Assembly: GCA_902495705.1 (NCBI GenBank)
Contig: CABUXT010000001.1
Span: 62,001-126,000 of the forward strand
DNA from: an uncultured cyanobacterium
GTDB taxonomy: Bacteria; Cyanobacteriota; Vampirovibrionia; Gastranaerophilales; Gastranaerophilaceae
Reading direction: 5' to 3'
DNA length: 64,000 bases
Of this stretch, positions 40,900-48,944 are shown one piece after another. The notes under the pieces are model-generated. The model saw only the letters and a list, made by a program, of their open reading frames with translations. It was not told the origin of the DNA and made no database searches. Position 1 is the first letter of the stretch. Every line of letters begins with the position of its first letter. The position numbers and the translations under genes are program-made.

Positions 40900-41275
40900 T
40901 TCATAGTCTTTTACATTTAAGAATTTAGCAATACTTACGTTGCCTAATAATGATTATTGAAAAGATTCTGAATCAGTCTTGGATTATTGGCGGCTCGACC
41001 GGCTCAACGCAGCTCTCGCCAAGACGTGCTGGGTTCGCTATGCTCACCGGCGCACTTGCCAAAATCCGCAGTTCAGAATGACATAGACTTATATGCCAGA
41101 TTTGAGATTCCGAAACGAGTTCGGAATGACAATCAATTATTTTTGTCACTCTGAACAGCAGGAACTGAGTGGGAAACGAAGTGGAGTCACATTTTATGCG
41201 ACTGCGTAGATTCAAGGTCTATCCATTTGATTTTAGTCATGCTGAACTTGTTTCAGCATCTCAAATTGAACATTT
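40900..41275. repeat. Repeat mosaic between purB and pilin 3
   Basis: A ~110-base unit at 40975-41085 (tcttggattattggcggctcgacc...gcgcacttgccaaaatccgc) recurs at 47084-47190. A short-arm unit lies at ~41104-41130 (attccgaaacgagttcggaat). The gactgcgtagattca element is at ~41150-41235, and a short-arm unit at ~41237-41265 (atgctgaacttgtttcagcat). Confidence 0.82.
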
Positions 41276-41346
41276 TAAACTTATAATTATACCCTTTAAA
41301 ATTGTTCATTATATTATTAACTTACAACTTCATTTCCACATCCTAC

Positions 41347-41375
41347 TTGAGAGCGTGGAGAAAATATGATATAAT
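41347..41375 (+). promoter_or_regulatory. Consensus promoter of pilin 3
   Basis: TTGAGA (41347-41352), 17-base spacer, TATAAT (41370-41375). No operator-like repeat overlaps it, unlike the other four pilin promoters. Confidence 0.75.
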
Positions 41376-41406
41376 AGAAAAGTAAATTAACGAGGACAAG
41401 TTTTAT

Positions 41407-42141
41407 ATGTTGAAAAAGAGTTTAGGTTTTACCTTAGGTGAAATATTAATCGCACTTGGTGTAATCGGTGTTGTTGCAGCATTGGTTATTCCGCAATTGG
41501 TAAACGGACATAAAGCAGGAACCGCAAAAGCACAGTTTAACACTGCGTATTCAATGATTACAAAGGCTGTTGCCGATATGGATGCAGATAATATATCTGT
41601 TGAACCTGCAACATACGCTGCAGCAGGGAGTTTTTACCCACAATTTAAAAAATATATCAAATATTCAGTAGATTGTGGTAAATATGCTGCAACTAATGAA
41701 AGCGTTTGTATGTCAACTACTCGTTCTGAGTCATCTCCATACAAAAGATTAAACGGAACAAACTTTACTAACGAAGAGAACCAATTACTTGATGATGGTT
41801 GTGTTGTTGCAAATAACGGCATGATGTTCTGCGTAGAAAACCCCGGAACAAATTATTACGGTTTGATGGTACTTGTTGATATCAACGGCAAAAACAAAAA
41901 CCCTAACCGCCTTGGATACGATTTATTCGCATTTGAAATATTAAAAGGCGGAGAAGTTCTACCACTTGGCGCTACAGGAACAGGAAAAAATTCAAGCGCA
42001 AAAACTCTTTGGGGTAAAGATGAGGCAAGTGTAGATAATTATTGCAACAAAAATCAAAACATCAAATGGGGCGGTGTAACATGTGCATACAAAGCCGCAA
42101 CAAACGAAGAATATTTTAGTGATTTATACTTTAAGCACTAA
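41407..42141 (+). CDS. Prepilin-like protein 3 (no regulator partner)
   Basis: A 244-residue prepilin with a short classical leader (MLKKSLG, cleavage G7-F8) and FTLGEILIALGVIGVVAALV with Glu at +5. The globular part has VDINGKNKNPNRLGYDLFAF and paired Cys near both ends (DCGKYAATNESVC, YCNKNQN, GVTCAY), so it belongs to the same pilin group as the others. It differs in three ways: short leader without the tandem motif, a strong unoccluded promoter, and no divergent XRE gene. It could be the constitutively made or major subunit; that is inference. Confidence 0.85.
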   Translation: MLKKSLGFTLGEILIALGVIGVVAALVIPQLVNGHKAGTAKAQFNTAYSMITKAVADMDADNISVEPATYAAAGSFYPQFKKYIKYSVDCGKYAATNESVCMSTTRSESSPYKRLNGTNFTNEENQLLDDGCVVANNGMMFCVENPGTNYYGLMVLVDINGKNKNPNRLGYDLFAFEILKGGEVLPLGATGTGKNSSAKTLWGKDEASVDNYCNKNQNIKWGGVTCAYKAATNEEYFSDLYFKH

Positions 42142-42159
42142 TTAAATTATAAGCTTTTT

Positions 42160-42198
42160 AATAGGCGGAAATCTTTTAGATTTCCGCCTATTAATTTT
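42160..42198 (+). terminator. Intrinsic terminator after pilin 3
   Basis: A 14-bp stem (aataggcggaaatc and complement) with loop tttta, followed by aatttt. Confidence 0.8.
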
Positions 42199-42275
42199 AT
42201 TCAAATATTAAATATTCTTTGATTGCTATAATGAAATAATATGCTATTATAGAAGAAAAGAATTGGAGATAGCTT

Positions 42276-43439
42276 ATGGATTTATCTAACTTGAGAAATG
42301 AAAATGAATTGGTGGATTTGTTCTGCTCTATGGCAGAAGTACCTTCACCATCATTAAAAGAAGAAAAAGTAATTGACTGGATTTGCAATTACTGCAAAGA
42401 AAACGACTTAAATTACGAACAAGATGATTTTAAAAATATTTATATAACAGTACCTGCAACAGATTCAACAAAGAATCCTATTTTACTATCATCACACATG
42501 GATGTTGTAGGGGATGATTCGCCTGTTGTACCTTACCTTGAGGGCGATTTGATTAAAGCGAAAGGCAGAACTCTTGGCGCTGATGATAAGGCAGGGGTTG
42601 CAAATGCGCTATATTTTGCAAAATATTTAAACAAACGTACAGACCTAAAACACGGCGGTTTAGAGGTTCATTTCACAAGAGATGAAGAAAACACAATGCA
42701 AGGCATTAAGCACACAGATTTTTCAAGAATCAAGTCAAAATACGTTTTGGTACTTGATAGTGATGCACTAGGTCAATGTTTGATTTCAGGCGCAAGTTAT
42801 GTTCTTGTTGACCTAAAAATCAGCGCACCAAAAGGCGGTCACTCAGGAAACGATATCGGCGACCCAACAAGAGAAAACGCAACAAAATTGATTGCAGATT
42901 TAGTTTCTGATATGCCACAAGGTGTTTTTTATAGCGAAGACGACAAAGTTGTGACATCTTGCAACTTAGGCGGAATTGAATCAGGCGATTTGAATGTAAC
43001 AAACGTAATTAACACAGATGCGCATGCAACATATTCAATCAGAAGTTCGCGCAAAGACAAAGAAAACGAACTTATGGAAATGATGCAAGATATCGTTGAT
43101 GCCTTCAACAAAGAATATGAAGGTATTGCAACAGCGACAATTGTTTTCACTGAAAAAATGCCAATGTTTGAGAAAAACGAAGATGAATTTATGCCGAAAC
43201 TTTTTGAAAAAGTTGCAAAAGAAGTTGGAATAGAACCTGAAATCTCATCATTCCATGCCGGCGCGGAAACTCATATTTATGCAAATGAGAAAAACGCAAA
43301 CGGTGAAAAATTCTCACCTTATTTGATTGGTTTAGCAACAGTTTGCAATATGCACTCAGCAAGAGAATATGTTGATTATAAAACAATGTTGAAAGGTCAA
43401 GAGCTGTTACAAGCGTTGTTTGAAGCATATAACGAATAA
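42276..43439 (+). CDS. M20-family metallopeptidase (PepT-like)
   Basis: A 387-residue di-zinc aminopeptidase. Zinc and catalytic landmarks of family M20: SSHMDVVGD (His and Asp), TLGADDKAGVA (bridging Asp), TRDEENTMQGI (catalytic Glu-Glu), VLDSDALG (Asp), and a C-terminal SFHAGAETHIY/NMHSAREYV His. Length and motif spacing fit the PepT/tripeptidase-like branch rather than ArgE or DapE. It probably trims peptides in the cytoplasm. A GGAG site precedes the ATG. The next gene begins 2 bases after its stop. Confidence 0.88.
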   Translation: MDLSNLRNENELVDLFCSMAEVPSPSLKEEKVIDWICNYCKENDLNYEQDDFKNIYITVPATDSTKNPILLSSHMDVVGDDSPVVPYLEGDLIKAKGRTLGADDKAGVANALYFAKYLNKRTDLKHGGLEVHFTRDEENTMQGIKHTDFSRIKSKYVLVLDSDALGQCLISGASYVLVDLKISAPKGGHSGNDIGDPTRENATKLIADLVSDMPQGVFYSEDDKVVTSCNLGGIESGDLNVTNVINTDAHATYSIRSSRKDKENELMEMMQDIVDAFNKEYEGIATATIVFTEKMPMFEKNEDEFMPKLFEKVAKEVGIEPEISSFHAGAETHIYANEKNANGEKFSPYLIGLATVCNMHSAREYVDYKTMLKGQELLQALFEAYNE

Positions 43440-43441
43440 TT

Positions 43442-44278
43442 ATGGCGATTGTAAAATTAAATCTTGCAAGAAATTGCATAAAATATTTAATCAAAGTATA
43501 CGGGATAAAAGAAATATTTATCCCGTATTATACTTGTGAAACGATTTGGAGAAGTGCAAAAGAATCAGGCTGCAAGGTGAAATTTTATCATATTGATAAA
43601 AATTTTATGCCTTTAGTTGATTTTCCATCAGAGGCATTTATCCTTTATACAAACTATTTCGGCTTATACACAAAAAATTGCCAAACTTTAGCTAAAAAAT
43701 ATCCACACATTATAATAGACAATGCGCAAGCTTCTTATGCTCCGCATTGCGGTATGGCGGATTTCAATTCGTTGCGTAAATTCTTCCCTGTTTCAGATGG
43801 AGCATACCTTTGCACCACAAAAGTTTTGGATGAAGAATTTTCAAAAGACGAACTTGAATTATCCCCAACAACCGCGCAAGAAGATTTTGAAAAATTTGTT
43901 TATAACGAACTTTTACTAAATAAAGAAAAAGAGATAAAAACAATTTCAGACAAAGTCGAAAAGGATTTAGAAAAAATCGACTTTGCCAAGGATAAAAAAA
44001 CAAGGCAGGAAATGTTTAAAATATATGAAAAAAATCTTATCCGTTTTAACAACATAAAATTAACTATGGATTCAGAGGAAATTCCATACTGTTATCCGTT
44101 TTCACCAAACAACGAAAATATAAAATCAAAAATTGCACAAAGTAATTTGACCCTGATTCAGCTTTGGAAAAACTTTCCCAAAAGTTGTTATGAAAGCGAA
44201 TTTTTAAATGACACAATTGCTTTACCTCTGACTGATTTGAATTATGCAGAAAAAATAATTTCAACAATATTAGATTAA
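43442..44278 (+). CDS. DegT/DnrJ/EryC1-like PLP-fold protein
   Basis: A 278-residue protein resembling a shortened DegT-type sugar aminotransferase. It keeps the start of the fold (EIFIPYYTCETIWRSAKESG), the cofactor Asp region (HIIIDNAQASYAPHCG), and SLRKFFPVSDGAYL, where the Lys is at the expected PLP position. DegT enzymes are normally ~370-400 residues; the N-terminal ~40 and parts of the C-terminal domain are missing, so activity is doubtful. No ribosome site is seen; it is coupled to the peptidase gene 2 bases upstream. The substrate is unknown. Confidence 0.6.
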   Translation: MAIVKLNLARNCIKYLIKVYGIKEIFIPYYTCETIWRSAKESGCKVKFYHIDKNFMPLVDFPSEAFILYTNYFGLYTKNCQTLAKKYPHIIIDNAQASYAPHCGMADFNSLRKFFPVSDGAYLCTTKVLDEEFSKDELELSPTTAQEDFEKFVYNELLLNKEKEIKTISDKVEKDLEKIDFAKDKKTRQEMFKIYEKNLIRFNNIKLTMDSEEIPYCYPFSPNNENIKSKIAQSNLTLIQLWKNFPKSCYESEFLNDTIALPLTDLNYAEKIISTILD

Positions 44279-44309
44279 AAAAAGACGAGGGAGTTGCACT
44301 AACCTCGTC
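44275..44309 (-). terminator. Terminator of the marR-emrB operon
   Basis: gacgagg / cctcgtc stem with a 12-base loop and seven T on the minus strand. Confidence 0.7.
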
Positions 44310-44348
44310 GAGTAACATAAATTGGGAATTTACAATATTTTGAAAATT

Positions 44349-45920
44349 TTAAGTTGTTTTGCGCCTGTTCATCAACAATACCAACGGCGCAATCAAGAAA
44401 CTTGCAATCGCAAACAACCTGAAACTATCGATATACGCCCACAAGGTAGATTGTTGAAGTAATTGGTTATACAACAAACCTTTTGCGGTATAAAAAGCTG
44501 ATGCGACATCGGTATTTGCCATAAATGCACTTGCATAATGTTGTAAACGCTCAGTGTAAGCCGGATTTAAGTCTGTCAACTTTCCAACCATCATATTTTG
44601 GTGGACTTGTCCAAATCTTGAAATACAAGTTGTAACAAGCGATGTACCAATAGCTGCACCTACGTTTTTCAACAAGTTTTGAACCCCTGACGCGTTTGTC
44701 AATTGGTCGTTTCGCAAAGTTCTACAAGACAATTCAATAAGTGGAACCATTGCCATAATCATTCCGATACCAAATAACAGGTTCGGCAATCCGATATTCA
44801 TCAACGAAATTTGCAAGTTAATTTCACCAAACGCCATACCGCCGATACCCAAAATTATAAGTCCTGCAAATACCATACGTTTTTCGCCGATTTTAGTAAT
44901 AAAAATTGCGCTAAATATTGTTGCAATAAGACAACCGGCACCACGCGGAACCATTGAAATACCACTTAAAAACGGGGTATAGCCCATCATACTTTGCAAC
45001 ATTGTCGGCAAAATCGTACTTGATGCCATCATTACGCCCATCAATACCATTTGAATTACCGTACCAAAGAAAAAGTTTTTATCTCTCAGGATTGTCAAAT
45101 CTGTCAGCGGATTTTTCAACTTGAATTGAGAAACAAAGAAACATGCCCCTGCAACACAAGAGATAAATGTCAACCAACATATCCATGGTGCACCAAACCA
45201 ATCGGCATCATTACCTTTATCCAAGACGATTTGCAAACAAACCAGCCAAATAGATAAGAAGGTAAACCCAATTGCATCAAGTTTGACACCCTTTTTACGT
45301 TTTGCATAAGGCGGTTCTTCCAAAAGGGTTTTCGCTGCCGCTAAAACAAAAAATCCGATTGGAATATTTATATAATAAATGTATGGCCAAGACCAGTTTT
45401 CTGTAATCCAACCGCCTAAAGCAGGTCCGATAATCGGTGCAAATACAACGCCTAAGCCAAATAGAGCCATTGCTCTTGGGCGTGATTCTTTTGGAAAACT
45501 TTCCATCATCATGGCTTGTGATAGCGGAAGAATCGCACCACCGCCAAGACCTTGCAAAAATCTTGCCAATACCATCATTATCAGGGAATTAGAAATACCG
45601 CATAAAAATGATGATATGGTAAAAATGATAATACTTAACATAAAGAAATTTTTTCTGCCGAATAATTTACAGAAAAAATCAACCGCAGGAATAATAATTC
45701 CGCTGGCAATCAAATAAAAAGTAATAACCCAAGTTGCCTCGTTATGACTGCACGAAAACGAACCTGCCATATATGGCAAAGCAACGTTTGAAATTGTTTC
45801 ATCCAAACAGTACATAGCAACAGATGCCATCAATGGGATAGCTATTATCCAGGGGTTTTTACTCGGTCTCCACTCATCAGAATTCATTACTGATTCTTGT
45901 GTTGTAACTTCTTCGCTCAT
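44349..45920 (-). CDS. DHA2-family (EmrB/QacA) drug exporter
   Basis: A 523-residue major facilitator protein with about 14 membrane segments. Motifs are the N-terminal DETISNVALPYMAGSF (motif D1-type of DHA2), motif A-like DFFCKLFGRKNFF, motif C GLGVVFAPIIGPALGGW and LSQAMMMESFPKESRPRAMA. It exports hydrophobic compounds by proton antiport, usually with an EmrA periplasmic adaptor and an outer-membrane channel; neither is adjacent. It lies 18 bases downstream of a MarR gene on the same strand, so it is probably controlled by it. Confidence 0.92.
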   Translation of the reverse strand: MSEEVTTQESVMNSDEWRPSKNPWIIAIPLMASVAMYCLDETISNVALPYMAGSFSCSHNEATWVITFYLIASGIIIPAVDFFCKLFGRKNFFMLSIIIFTISSFLCGISNSLIMMVLARFLQGLGGGAILPLSQAMMMESFPKESRPRAMALFGLGVVFAPIIGPALGGWITENWSWPYIYYINIPIGFFVLAAAKTLLEEPPYAKRKKGVKLDAIGFTFLSIWLVCLQIVLDKGNDADWFGAPWICWLTFISCVAGACFFVSQFKLKNPLTDLTILRDKNFFFGTVIQMVLMGVMMASSTILPTMLQSMMGYTPFLSGISMVPRGAGCLIATIFSAIFITKIGEKRMVFAGLIILGIGGMAFGEINLQISLMNIGLPNLLFGIGMIMAMVPLIELSCRTLRNDQLTNASGVQNLLKNVGAAIGTSLVTTCISRFGQVHQNMMVGKLTDLNPAYTERLQHYASAFMANTDVASAFYTAKGLLYNQLLQQSTLWAYIDSFRLFAIASFLIAPLVLLMNRRKTT

Positions 45921-45938
45921 TTATATTATTTTAACTTT

Positions 45939-46403
45939 CTATTCAAAAACTATCTTACTAACTTCCTCAATTGCACTGCGGAATTTGCGCAACTTTTCAA
46001 TTATTTTTGCACAATCATCATCTGTAATAATTTTGTCAAACTTTTCAACCGCAGGTCTGAATTTTGTAATAATTTGTTGGTACAAATCTTGACCTTTTTG
46101 CGTAACCGTCGCAACTTTAATCAATTTTCCACCGCGCTCTTCCACATGACGTTCTATAATACCTTTATCTTCTAAAGCCATCAAAAATCGCCCTGTGTGA
46201 GCCTTTCCTTTCAAAATCAAACGAGCCAAATCAGCTTGTGATAACCCTGATTTCGCAATCAAGGTATCAAGTACGGTAAATTCATCAATCGAAATTTCAC
46301 TTGTGCAAGCTTCTAACAATCTCCTTGCATTTTCGTGACAAACCCTTGCAGTCAGCTCAATTTCATACGGAAAGCTATCTATATAAAACCTTGTATCTTT
46401 CAT
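45939..46403 (-). CDS. MarR-family transcriptional regulator
   Basis: A winged-helix repressor of ~154 residues. The HTH is LIAKSGLSQADLARLILKGKAHTGRFLMALEDKG, followed by the wing ERHVEERGGKLIKVATVTQKG and a long C-terminal dimerisation helix. I choose Met at 46403 (MKDTRFY), with AAGGGA upstream; an in-frame Met at 46427 adds eight residues and cannot be excluded. It is first in an operon with the EmrB-type exporter. A direct repeat TAGATA-x8-10-TAGATA upstream (~46437-46458) could be its operator. Confidence 0.85.
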   Translation of the reverse strand: MKDTRFYIDSFPYEIELTARVCHENARRLLEACTSEISIDEFTVLDTLIAKSGLSQADLARLILKGKAHTGRFLMALEDKGIIERHVEERGGKLIKVATVTQKGQDLYQQIITKFRPAVEKFDKIITDDDCAKIIEKLRKFRSAIEEVSKIVFE

Positions 46404-46499
46404 GTTCACAACATCCCTTCGTAGCATGTTCTTAACCTAGATACATCTTTGCATAGATATTTCTACTTGTCAAGAGAGGAGATTTTTGTGTTAGTATTG

Positions 46500-46699
46500 T
46501 CGACTTAGAAAAGCAGAACTACACTTTTGGAGGCAAAGAAGGCAAGATGGCAGGAAGGCAAGCTATTTACCGTCATTTTGATTAAGCATAAAAAGTTATT
46601 GGCATTTACGAACAAAATAAATATTGTCATTCCGAGGAAAGTTTACTTGCAAATGTATCATTGGTTAGTACAAAGTGACGTGGGAATCCGCAACACAAA
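46500..46699. repeat. Spacer with cattccgaggaaagtttactt element
   Basis: A partial copy at ~46626-46700 of the element also seen at ~6622 and ~58822 (gaggaaagtttacttgcaaatg...gtgacgtggtaatcc). Here it is cut short by the composite repeat. Confidence 0.65.
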
Positions 46700-47025
46700 G
46701 GTCAACAATCCGACAATAGCCAAAAGTGAACAATCAAACAAAACGAGTAAACAACAAAAGCCGAATTTGTTTAAGGAACGAAAGTGACGAGTTATTCGGC
46801 TATTATACGAGTTTTTAGTTTGATGTGAATGTTGGCGTGTCGGTGGTTTTGTGGTGCTTTTGCCACCAAAAGCACCCCTGCACGGAGTGCCTAAAAAAAA
46901 TGACAAACCCTCACCCTACCCTCAGCCATTCGGCACGCAGTCTCACTCAACTCGCATTGCTCGTTGGTTCGGCTAGTGTCCCTAGAAGAGTGTATATTGT
47001 CATGCTGAACTTGTTTCAGCATCTC
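46700..47025 (+). repeat. 326-bp composite repeat, full copy B
   Basis: The same length and order of segments as 20485-20810, with scattered substitutions. Both copies end in the same short-arm unit (atgctgaacttgtttcagcat) and lie in the spacer upstream of a minus-strand gene. Confidence 0.88.
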
Positions 47026-47039
47026 AATTTTAACATATT

Positions 47040-47235
47040 TATCAAGTGCAAAATTTGTTATATAAGAGACCCTGAAACGGTCTTGGATTATTGGCGGCTC
47101 GACCTGCTCAACGCAGCTCTCGTCAAGACGTGCTGGGTTCACTTCGTTCACACGGCGCACTTGCCAAAATCCACAGTTCAGAATGACAATGATTTCTTTG
47201 AATTATTAGAGATTCCGAGTTCAGAATGACAATAT
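47040..47235. repeat. Second copy of the 110-base ggcggctcgacc element
   Basis: 47084-47190 repeats 40975-41085 (tcttggattattggcggctcgacc, aacgcagctctcg, aagacgtgctgggttc, gcgcacttgccaaaatcc). A decayed short-arm unit follows. Confidence 0.8.
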
Positions 47236-47274
47236 AAAAAAGCCTGCCCTCTTGCCTTACTGCCATCTGTTTCA

Positions 47275-47595
47275 CTACACTTCAAACTGTTTGATAATCT
47301 TATACATCAACTGTTTACGTTCATACGGTTGGCGCTTGATTATATCAACAATTTTTTCTTCTAGTTCCGCATCTTTTACCAAATATTCAAAATTAAAAAA
47401 CTCATCAGGAGAAATCTCAAATTTATCCATAACGTTCAAAACCGTTTGCATTGAAGGATAACTCTTGCCGTTCTCGATATTACTCAAGGACGACGGTTCA
47501 ATGCAGATTTTTTCGCTGAAATTTTCTTGAGTCAGCCCTGATTTTTTGCGAATTTCTTTAAACTTTTGCCCTATTTGATATTTATTATCCTTCAT
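47275..47595 (-). CDS. XRE-family regulator paired with pilin 4
   Basis: A 106-residue Cro/C1-type protein. The HTH is KFKEIRKKSGLTQENFSEKICIEPSSLSNIENGKSYPS, and the C-terminal extension (EEKIVDIIKRQPYERKQLMYKI) is similar in length to those of the regulators at 34585 and 61449. The promoter TTGCAT-17-TATACA (minus, 47624-47652) and an AGGAG site precede the ATG. It is divergent from pilin 4 across 132 bases that carry TACATAATG repeats. Confidence 0.85.
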   Translation of the reverse strand: MKDNKYQIGQKFKEIRKKSGLTQENFSEKICIEPSSLSNIENGKSYPSMQTVLNVMDKFEISPDEFFNFEYLVKDAELEEKIVDIIKRQPYERKQLMYKIIKQFEV

Positions 47596-47623
47596 ATTTT
47601 CTCCTAATTAAATAAAGGATAAT

Positions 47624-47702
47624 TGTATATTTTGATAAAATACATAATGCAAACACCATAAACAACTTGACAATTTGATGTATTAATTATATTTACATAA
47701 TG
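47624..47702. promoter_or_regulatory. Back-to-back promoters with TACATAATG repeats
   Basis: XRE promoter on the minus strand: TTGCAT (47647-47652), 17 bases, TATACA (47624-47629). Pilin promoter on the plus strand: TTGACA (47667-47672), 17 bases, TATTTA (47690-47695). TACATAATG occurs at 47641-47649 (XRE -35) and at 47694-47702, covering the end of the pilin -10. Confidence 0.65.
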
Positions 47703-47727
47703 AGAAGATTATATTTATGGAGATAAT

Positions 47728-48522
47728 ATGTTGTATACAAGAAATTTGCTGAAGAATAAAATTAGAAATAACTTTACCATAGCAGAAGGTGCAACGCACG
47801 TAGATTTGCCACCAACCAAGGTGAGACTTGGTTTCACCCTTGCAGAAGTGCTAATCACCCTTGGTATTATTGGTGTTGTTGCAGCGATGACTATTCCAAA
47901 TCTGATAGCAAACAACAAGGCGCAAAAATTAAGGTCTCAGTTTTTGAAATCATATTCCGTTGTTCAACAAGTTTTTAAACAAATGGAAGCTGATGATGTT
48001 TCGCTTAATCCTGCTGATTATAAACCAACTACAACAGGAAAATTTTATCAAACATTTATCAAATATTTACAAGCTCCAATGGATTGTGGTGGCTCAACTA
48101 CAACTACTAATAGAAAAAACGCCCTACCTTGTTATTATCCTGCAGAAGATTCAACAATGAAACCCTATAAAACTTTGGATGGGAAAAATAATGTTATCTA
48201 CAACTATCTTGATGATGGACAAATTGTACTGCAAGACGGTACTAATTTACTTTTTGAAAATCAACATGATTTAGATTATATTTGGATATCAGTTGATTTA
48301 AACGGTTACAAAAATCCGCCAAACAGATGGGGATATGACTTATTTACTTTCCAATTTAAAGATGGGGAACTTGTCACAATGGGCGACCCTAAAACAACTT
48401 ATAATAATTTAGACATATATTGCAACTTAAACAGCACAGATAGACTCAACGGTATAGCTTGTGCTCAAAAAGCAAAAACTGACACTGAATATTTCAAATG
48501 GGTTGTGAAAAATATCAAATAA
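47728..48522 (+). CDS. Prepilin-like protein 4 with tandem cleavage motifs
   Basis: A 264-residue prepilin. The leader has 35 residues, with a first motif N15-F16-TIAE and the main G35-F36-TLAE exactly 20 residues later. LITLGIIGVVAAMTIPNLIA follows. The globular domain contains VDLNGYKNPPNRWGYDLFTF and YCNLNSTDRLNGIACAQKA, clearly paralogous to pilin 2 (similar length and ending VVKN-K). GGAGATAAT precedes the ATG. It is divergent from an XRE regulator. Possibly an adhesin-like or alternative pilin; the role is inferred from family only. Confidence 0.85.
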   Translation: MLYTRNLLKNKIRNNFTIAEGATHVDLPPTKVRLGFTLAEVLITLGIIGVVAAMTIPNLIANNKAQKLRSQFLKSYSVVQQVFKQMEADDVSLNPADYKPTTTGKFYQTFIKYLQAPMDCGGSTTTTNRKNALPCYYPAEDSTMKPYKTLDGKNNVIYNYLDDGQIVLQDGTNLLFENQHDLDYIWISVDLNGYKNPPNRWGYDLFTFQFKDGELVTMGDPKTTYNNLDIYCNLNSTDRLNGIACAQKAKTDTEYFKWVVKNIK

Positions 48523-48524
48523 AA

Positions 48525-48812
48525 TTAAAAATGCATATCAAAACTTGGGTTTTTGCCATTGATTTTTTCATCTTCAAGTCTCATTGCAGAGCCGATTGTG
48601 AAGTTTTGAGCAACGGTTTTGTTGATTTCAAAAGCAACATCACCATTAAAAACAGATTCATTTTCTTCCAAAAACTCAAACAACGGAGTTGCCGGCGCTT
48701 TTACGATTTCGCCAAGAGTTTCCCCTGCTTGTTGCAAAGTTCTTTCAGGGACTTTTACGTTCATCCCAAAAGGTTTGTAAGGTCTATTAAATGTAAAATT
48801 TGAATCTGCCAT
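48525..48812 (-). CDS. Hypothetical 95-residue soluble protein
   Basis: I do not recognise this protein. There is no signal peptide or membrane segment. The N-terminus is Asn/Phe/Pro-rich (NFTFNRPYKPFGMNVKV), then a helical middle (RTLQQAGETLGEIVKAP, FEFLEENESVF), and the C-terminus again has Phe/Asn (AQNFTIGSAM, NPSFDMHF). An AAAGGA site lies 11 bases before the ATG. The stop is 2 bases from the end of pilin 4 (convergent). The FTFNRPYKPFG start is reminiscent of short N-terminal tags, but that is speculative. Confidence 0.5.
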   Translation of the reverse strand: MADSNFTFNRPYKPFGMNVKVPERTLQQAGETLGEIVKAPATPLFEFLEENESVFNGDVAFEINKTVAQNFTIGSAMRLEDEKINGKNPSFDMHF

Positions 48813-48932
48813 TTTTCTAATATCCTTTTCAACTAAGATTACTCATGTTATCGGCAAATTTTCATGAAAAATTTAACATTTAAGGGTGTTTTGTTACATT
48901 ATGTAAAGAGGGCTTAATAAGCGTTATTGTGC

Positions 48933-48938
48933 TATTAT
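48933..48938 (+). promoter_or_regulatory. Extended -10 for leaderless Fe-S protein transcript
   Basis: TGC-TATTAT, then 6 bases to the ATG at 48945. There is no Shine-Dalgarno and no consensus -35. Confidence 0.55.
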
Positions 48939-48944
48939 TAGATT

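Noticed and set aside
45939..46427. Leaderless start for the MarR gene at 46427
   Set aside because: TAGGTT sits at the right distance but matches the -10 consensus poorly and has no -35; a purine-rich site favours 46403.
46527..46787. 86-codon open frame on the plus strand
   Set aside because: It covers the junction of two repeat elements, with no ribosome site or family resemblance.
46825..47229. 134-codon open frame and the opposite-strand frame at 46891-47160
   Set aside because: Both are generated by adjoining repeat units (composite repeat plus the 110-base element); no ribosome site and no protein-like composition.
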